DNA of 64,000 nucleotides from Neoroseomonas marina (GTDB taxonomy: Bacteria > Pseudomonadota > Alphaproteobacteria > Acetobacterales > Acetobacteraceae). The DNA lies in assembly GCF_012927745.1 (NCBI RefSeq), contig NZ_JABBKX010000003.1, positions 558,001 through 622,000 of the forward strand. The letters are read 5' to 3'. Made by a program: the position numbers and the translations under genes. Below, piece by piece: positions 61,001 to 64,000 of this stretch. Every line of letters starts with the position of its first letter. The stretch's first letter is position 1. The notes beneath the pieces were generated by a model. It was not told the origin of the DNA and searched no databases. It saw nothing but the letters and a program-made list of their open reading frames with translations.

Positions 61001-62467
61001 ATGACCGAGGGGGAAGCCCGGTTCCGGCGGGCCTTTCCGGGCATCGCGCTGACCATCTTCCTCTCGGCGGTCGACCAGACCATCGTGGCGACCGCCCTGC
61101 CCGCCATCGCCGCCGACATGGGCGGGATCGAACGGACCTCCTGGATCCTCGTCGCCTACCTGGTGGCGGCGACCTGCGCGGCACCGGTCTTCGGGCAACT
61201 GGGCGACGCCTTCGGGCGCAAGCCGCTGCTCTACGTCGCGCTGGCGATATTCACCGCGGGGTGCCTCGCCTGCGCGCTCGCGACATCCCTGCCCATGCTG
61301 GTCGGCGCCCGCATCGTCCAGGGCTTCGGCGGCGGCGCCCTGCTGACCATGGCCCAGGCCCTGATCGGGGAGGCCATCCCGCCCCGCGAACGCGGCCGCT
61401 ACCAGGCCTGGATCGCGGGATCCTTCTCCTTCGCATCGGCCTTCGGCCCGGTCGCCGGCGGCTATGCGACGCAGCTGTTCGGCTGGCGCTTCGTCTTCGT
61501 CATGCTGCTGCCGGTCGCGGCCGCCTGCGCCCTGCTTTCGCTGCGGCTCGAACGCGTGCCGGCGGTGCGCCGCGGCGTGCGGTTCCGCTTCGACTGGGCG
61601 GGGCTGGTGCTGTTCATCGTCGCGGTCGCCTCGGCGCTGGTCGCACTCGACCGCGGCCGGCGGCTCGATCCCGCCTTGCTGCCGATGGCCGCCGGCCTCG
61701 CGCTGCTGGCCGTCGCCGCCACCCTCCTGCTGCTGCGGGTCGAGCGCGCGGTCCAGGACCCGCTGCTGCCGCTCGCGGTCTTCACCGAGCCTTCGATCGC
61801 GCGGTCCTACCTGCTCTCGGCCTGCGTGGTCGGTGCGCAGGTCGGGCTGATCTCCTTCCTGCCGGTCTGGCTGCAGACGGTGCGCGGGATGGCGATCGGG
61901 CCGTCGGGGCTGATGCTGCTGTCGCTGTCGCTGGGTGGCGCTTCGGGCGCGATGTTCGCCGGGCGGATGGTCGCGAAGTCCGGCCATGCGATGCGGTGGC
62001 CGACCATCTTCCTGCCGATCGGCTGCCTGGTCTGGGCGGTGCTGGCGGTGGCGGCGGACAGCCTGCCGCTCGCAGCCCTGCCACCCATGCTGGTGGTCGC
62101 GGCCTTCTGTTCCGGAACCTCCTATCCCATCGTGCAGGTCACGGCGCAGGCCGCGGCAGGCAAGGAAAGGCTGGGGGCCGCCTCGGCCGGGGTCGCGTTC
62201 TCCCGCAACATCGGTGCGGCGACGGGCACGGCGCTGGTCGCGGCGGCCGTCTTCGCCGCCCTCTCCCTGATCGGCACCGGCACGGCGCCGGCCTTCCAGC
62301 GCCTGGTGGCGGAGGGGCCGGCCTTCCTCGCCACGCTCGGCCCCGGCGCGGCCGCAGCGCTGCGTGCCGAACTCGCCGAGGCCTTCCGGATGCTGTTCGT
62401 GACCGCCGCGGTGCTGACCGCGATCGCCGCCGTCCTTGCCTGGCGGGTGCCCCTGCGGCGCTTCTAG
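61001..62467 (+). CDS. DHA2-family MFS multidrug efflux transporter
   Basis: A 488-residue MFS protein with about 14 membrane helices. Helix 1 bears LSAVDQTIVATALPAIAADM, the DHA2 (EmrB/QacA) signature, and loop 2-3 reads GQLGDAFGRKPLLY; motif C-like PVAGGYATQ lies near helix 5. Likely a proton-driven drug exporter; the substrate is unknown. No partner membrane-fusion gene is adjacent. Its TAG stop overlaps the pheA stop within CTAG. Confidence 0.88.
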   Translation: MTEGEARFRRAFPGIALTIFLSAVDQTIVATALPAIAADMGGIERTSWILVAYLVAATCAAPVFGQLGDAFGRKPLLYVALAIFTAGCLACALATSLPMLVGARIVQGFGGGALLTMAQALIGEAIPPRERGRYQAWIAGSFSFASAFGPVAGGYATQLFGWRFVFVMLLPVAAACALLSLRLERVPAVRRGVRFRFDWAGLVLFIVAVASALVALDRGRRLDPALLPMAAGLALLAVAATLLLLRVERAVQDPLLPLAVFTEPSIARSYLLSACVVGAQVGLISFLPVWLQTVRGMAIGPSGLMLLSLSLGGASGAMFAGRMVAKSGHAMRWPTIFLPIGCLVWAVLAVAADSLPLAALPPMLVVAAFCSGTSYPIVQVTAQAAAGKERLGAASAGVAFSRNIGAATGTALVAAAVFAALSLIGTGTAPAFQRLVAEGPAFLATLGPGAAAALRAELAEAFRMLFVTAAVLTAIAAVLAWRVPLRRF

Positions 62468-63321
62468 TCGGCCGCGTTCGCCTGCTCGAGGCGGTAGGGA
62501 TGCGCCGGGTAGCAGCCGAGGATGCGGAACTCCTTCGAGAAGAATTCCAGTTCCTCGAAGGCGCGCTTCAGCGCCGGGCTCTCCGGGTGGCCGTCCACGT
62601 CGCAGAGGAACTGCGCCGCCTCGAACCGCCCGCCGACCATGTAGGATTCGAGCTTGGTCATGTTGATGCCGTTGGTCGCGAAGCCGCCGAGCGCCTTGTA
62701 GAGCGCCGCGGGGATCGACCGGACGCGGAAGACGAAAGTGGTGACGGGGTTCGGCGTATCGAGCGGCGGATAGGATCGCTCGCGCGACATGACGTAGAAG
62801 CGCGTCGTGTTGTGCGCCTCGTCCTCGACGTTCCGCTTCAGGATTTCGAGCCCGTAGATCTCGGCGGCAAGCTCGGAGGCGATCGCCGCGTCCTCCATGT
62901 TGCCGCGCTCGGCGATGAGGTGCGCCGCCCCCGCGGTGTCGGCCTCGATCACCGCCTTGAGGTTCATCTCCTTCAGCAGCCGCAGCACCTGGCCGAGCGC
63001 GACCGGATGGCTGTGCGCGCGCTTGATGGTCGACAGGCTCGCCCCCTTGGGCGCGAGCAGGCAGTGCTCCACCCGCTGGAAATGCTCGCCCACCACGAAA
63101 AGCCCCGATTCGGGCAGCAGCCGGTGGATGTCCGGCACGCGGCCGGCGAGCGAGTTCTCGCAGGGGAGCATGGCGAGGTCGGCGCGCCCGTCCCGCAGCG
63201 CCTCCATCGCCGCCTCGAAGGAAGGGCTCGGCAGCGTCGTCCAGCCCGGATAGGCGGCCCTGCAGGCCAGGTCCGAATAGGCGCCGGACAGGCCCTGGAA
63301 GGCGATGGTCGTGTTGGTCAT
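62464..63321 (-). CDS. pheA: Prephenate dehydratase
   Basis: A 285-residue monofunctional prephenate dehydratase giving phenylpyruvate for phenylalanine synthesis. The PDT domain spans 1-185 with NTTRFYVM (catalytic Thr), and an ACT regulatory domain spans about 195-275 (KLESYMVGG, site of Phe feedback). The ATG at 63321 is chosen; a TTG at 63336 would overlap the kdsB stop by ATGA-like coupling and cannot be excluded. There is no chorismate mutase domain. Confidence 0.94.
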   Translation of the reverse strand: MTNTTIAFQGLSGAYSDLACRAAYPGWTTLPSPSFEAAMEALRDGRADLAMLPCENSLAGRVPDIHRLLPESGLFVVGEHFQRVEHCLLAPKGASLSTIKRAHSHPVALGQVLRLLKEMNLKAVIEADTAGAAHLIAERGNMEDAAIASELAAEIYGLEILKRNVEDEAHNTTRFYVMSRERSYPPLDTPNPVTTFVFRVRSIPAALYKALGGFATNGINMTKLESYMVGGRFEAAQFLCDVDGHPESPALKRAFEELEFFSKEFRILGCYPAHPYRLEQANAAD

Positions 63322-63332
63322 GGGATGTCCGT

Positions 63333-64000
63333 TCAAGGCGCCAGGAGCGCTCTTGCCCTTTCGAGGTCATGAGGCGTGTCCACGCCGAAGGGCCCGTGGT
63401 CGACCCGCGCCGCGGCGATCCGCATCCCCGCCTCCAGCGCGCGCAGCTGCTCGAGCTTCTCGCGCAGTTCCAGCGGGCTCGCCGGCAGCGTGACGAAGCG
63501 ATCCAGCGCCGCGCGCCGATAGGCATAGACGCCGATATGGTGCCAGCGCGGCCCCTCCCCCCAGGGAATCGGCAGGCGGGAGAAATAGAGCGCGGGGGCG
63601 ACGCGCGACTCGCCCTCGAAGGCGCAGGCGCATTTCACGAAGGAGGAGGTGTTCGCCTCCTCCTCGTTGGCGATCGGGCAGACCAGCGTGCCGATGTCGA
63701 CCGCGGGATCGGCCAGGGGCTCGAGCACCGCACGCAGCGTCTCGGGCGCAATGGTCGGGAAATCGCCCTGCAGGTTCACCACGACGTCGTAACGGCCTTC
63801 GGGGTCGAGGGCCGCCATGGCGCGGTGCGCACGGTCGGTACCCGAGGGCACGTCGTCGGCGACCAGCACCGCCTCGGCGCCCGCCGCGCGGGCGGCGGCG
63901 ACGATCTCGGGCTCGCCGGCAGCGACCGCGACGGGGCCGATCCCGGCCTCCCGCGCGCGGTCCAGGACATGGGCGATCATCGGCCGGCCGTGGATGTCGG
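63333..64000 (-). CDS. kdsB: 3-deoxy-manno-octulosonate cytidylyltransferase, partial
   Basis: The last ~221 residues of KdsB; the N-terminus lies beyond the right edge (the frame reads on through DIHGRPMIAHVLDRA at 64000). It activates Kdo with CTP for LPS and for the poly-Kdo capsule linker. Seen: DDVPSGTDR, VVNLQGDFP, VKCACAF, LYFSRLPIPW, HIGVYAYRR, SPLELREKLEQLRALE and GVDTPHDLERAR. It runs into pheA on the same strand, a common alphaproteobacterial order. Confidence 0.96.
   Translation of the reverse strand, partial: DIHGRPMIAHVLDRAREAGIGPVAVAAGEPEIVAAARAAGAEAVLVADDVPSGTDRAHRAMAALDPEGRYDVVVNLQGDFPTIAPETLRAVLEPLADPAVDIGTLVCPIANEEEANTSSFVKCACAFEGESRVAPALYFSRLPIPWGEGPRWHHIGVYAYRRAALDRFVTLPASPLELREKLEQLRALEAGMRIAAARVDHGPFGVDTPHDLERARALLAP

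Noticed and set aside
59732-63526. A 1264-codon open frame on the minus strand across xerD, accA and the MFS gene
   Set aside because: It is antisense to well-conserved genes, and its product is a low-complexity Arg/Gly/Ala translation typical of GC-rich shadow frames.

Overview
The window is a uniformly GC-rich chromosomal segment. The most likely source is an alphaproteobacterium of the Acetobacteraceae (Roseomonas-like). This rests on orphan Bug-family tricarboxylate-transporter binding proteins, a fused shikimate kinase/3-dehydroquinate synthase, an NDUFA12 subunit, a phasin, a ClpS/ClpA pair and the xerD-accA neighbourhood. Genes are closely packed and many start and stop codons overlap (ATGA, GTGA, CTAG). 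I saw no rRNA, tRNA, insertion sequence, prophage or CRISPR array.

Layout. (1) 1-4943: catabolic genes: hydantoinase B (cut by the left edge), a Bug-family binding protein, an SMP-30/gluconolactonase-like protein, an HD phosphohydrolase, an asparaginase-family enzyme and a hotdog thioesterase. (2) 5201-28197: a large capsule locus. A GT4 glycosyltransferase, a single-module reducing type I PKS, an alpha-oxoamine synthase and a formyltransferase run rightwards. They face a leftward operon of kpsC, kpsS, a short-chain dehydrogenase and an LTA-synthase-like sulfatase-fold enzyme. Then kpsM, kpsT, kpsE and kpsD run rightwards, followed by a metallophosphoesterase and a Ser/Thr kinase with a universal-stress-like C-terminus. 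PKS + oxoamine synthase + SDR + KpsS matches the rhizobial rkp-1 (K-antigen) gene set, so the likely job is building a special lipid carrier or anchor for an exported capsule. (3) 28303-38438: LysR regulator, RF3, a repeat protein, MFS transporter, galU plus a deacetylase, CAP protein, second Bug protein, D,D-carboxypeptidase and phasin. (4) 38705-49592: clpS-clpA-pncA, an AhpD-like protein, and a leftward operon of EamA transporter, DUF2075 nuclease-helicase, EEP phosphodiesterase, MFS transporter and PPK2, then a FemAB/DUF482 protein. (5) 49683-54407: two tandem 69-residue membrane-protein paralogues, RidA, a catalytically incomplete NrdJ-derived protein, and NDUFA12-MlaD-small ORF-DUF2155. 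(6) 54439-64000: MscS channel with a cyclic-nucleotide-binding domain, aroKB, a secondary-alcohol dehydrogenase, xerD, accA, DHA2 MFS, pheA and kdsB (cut by the right edge).

How it fits together. GalU supplies UDP-glucose and KdsB supplies CMP-Kdo. KpsC and KpsS are Kdo transferases of the poly-Kdo linker, and KpsMTED exports the capsule. The most interesting items are the capsule lipid assembly line with its extra formyltransferase, the kinase-Usp protein attached to the export operon, the NrdJ-like pseudoenzyme, the DUF2075 nuclease-helicase, the twin mini membrane proteins and the D-x-D-P-x-D-G-P-G-R-G-R repeat protein.
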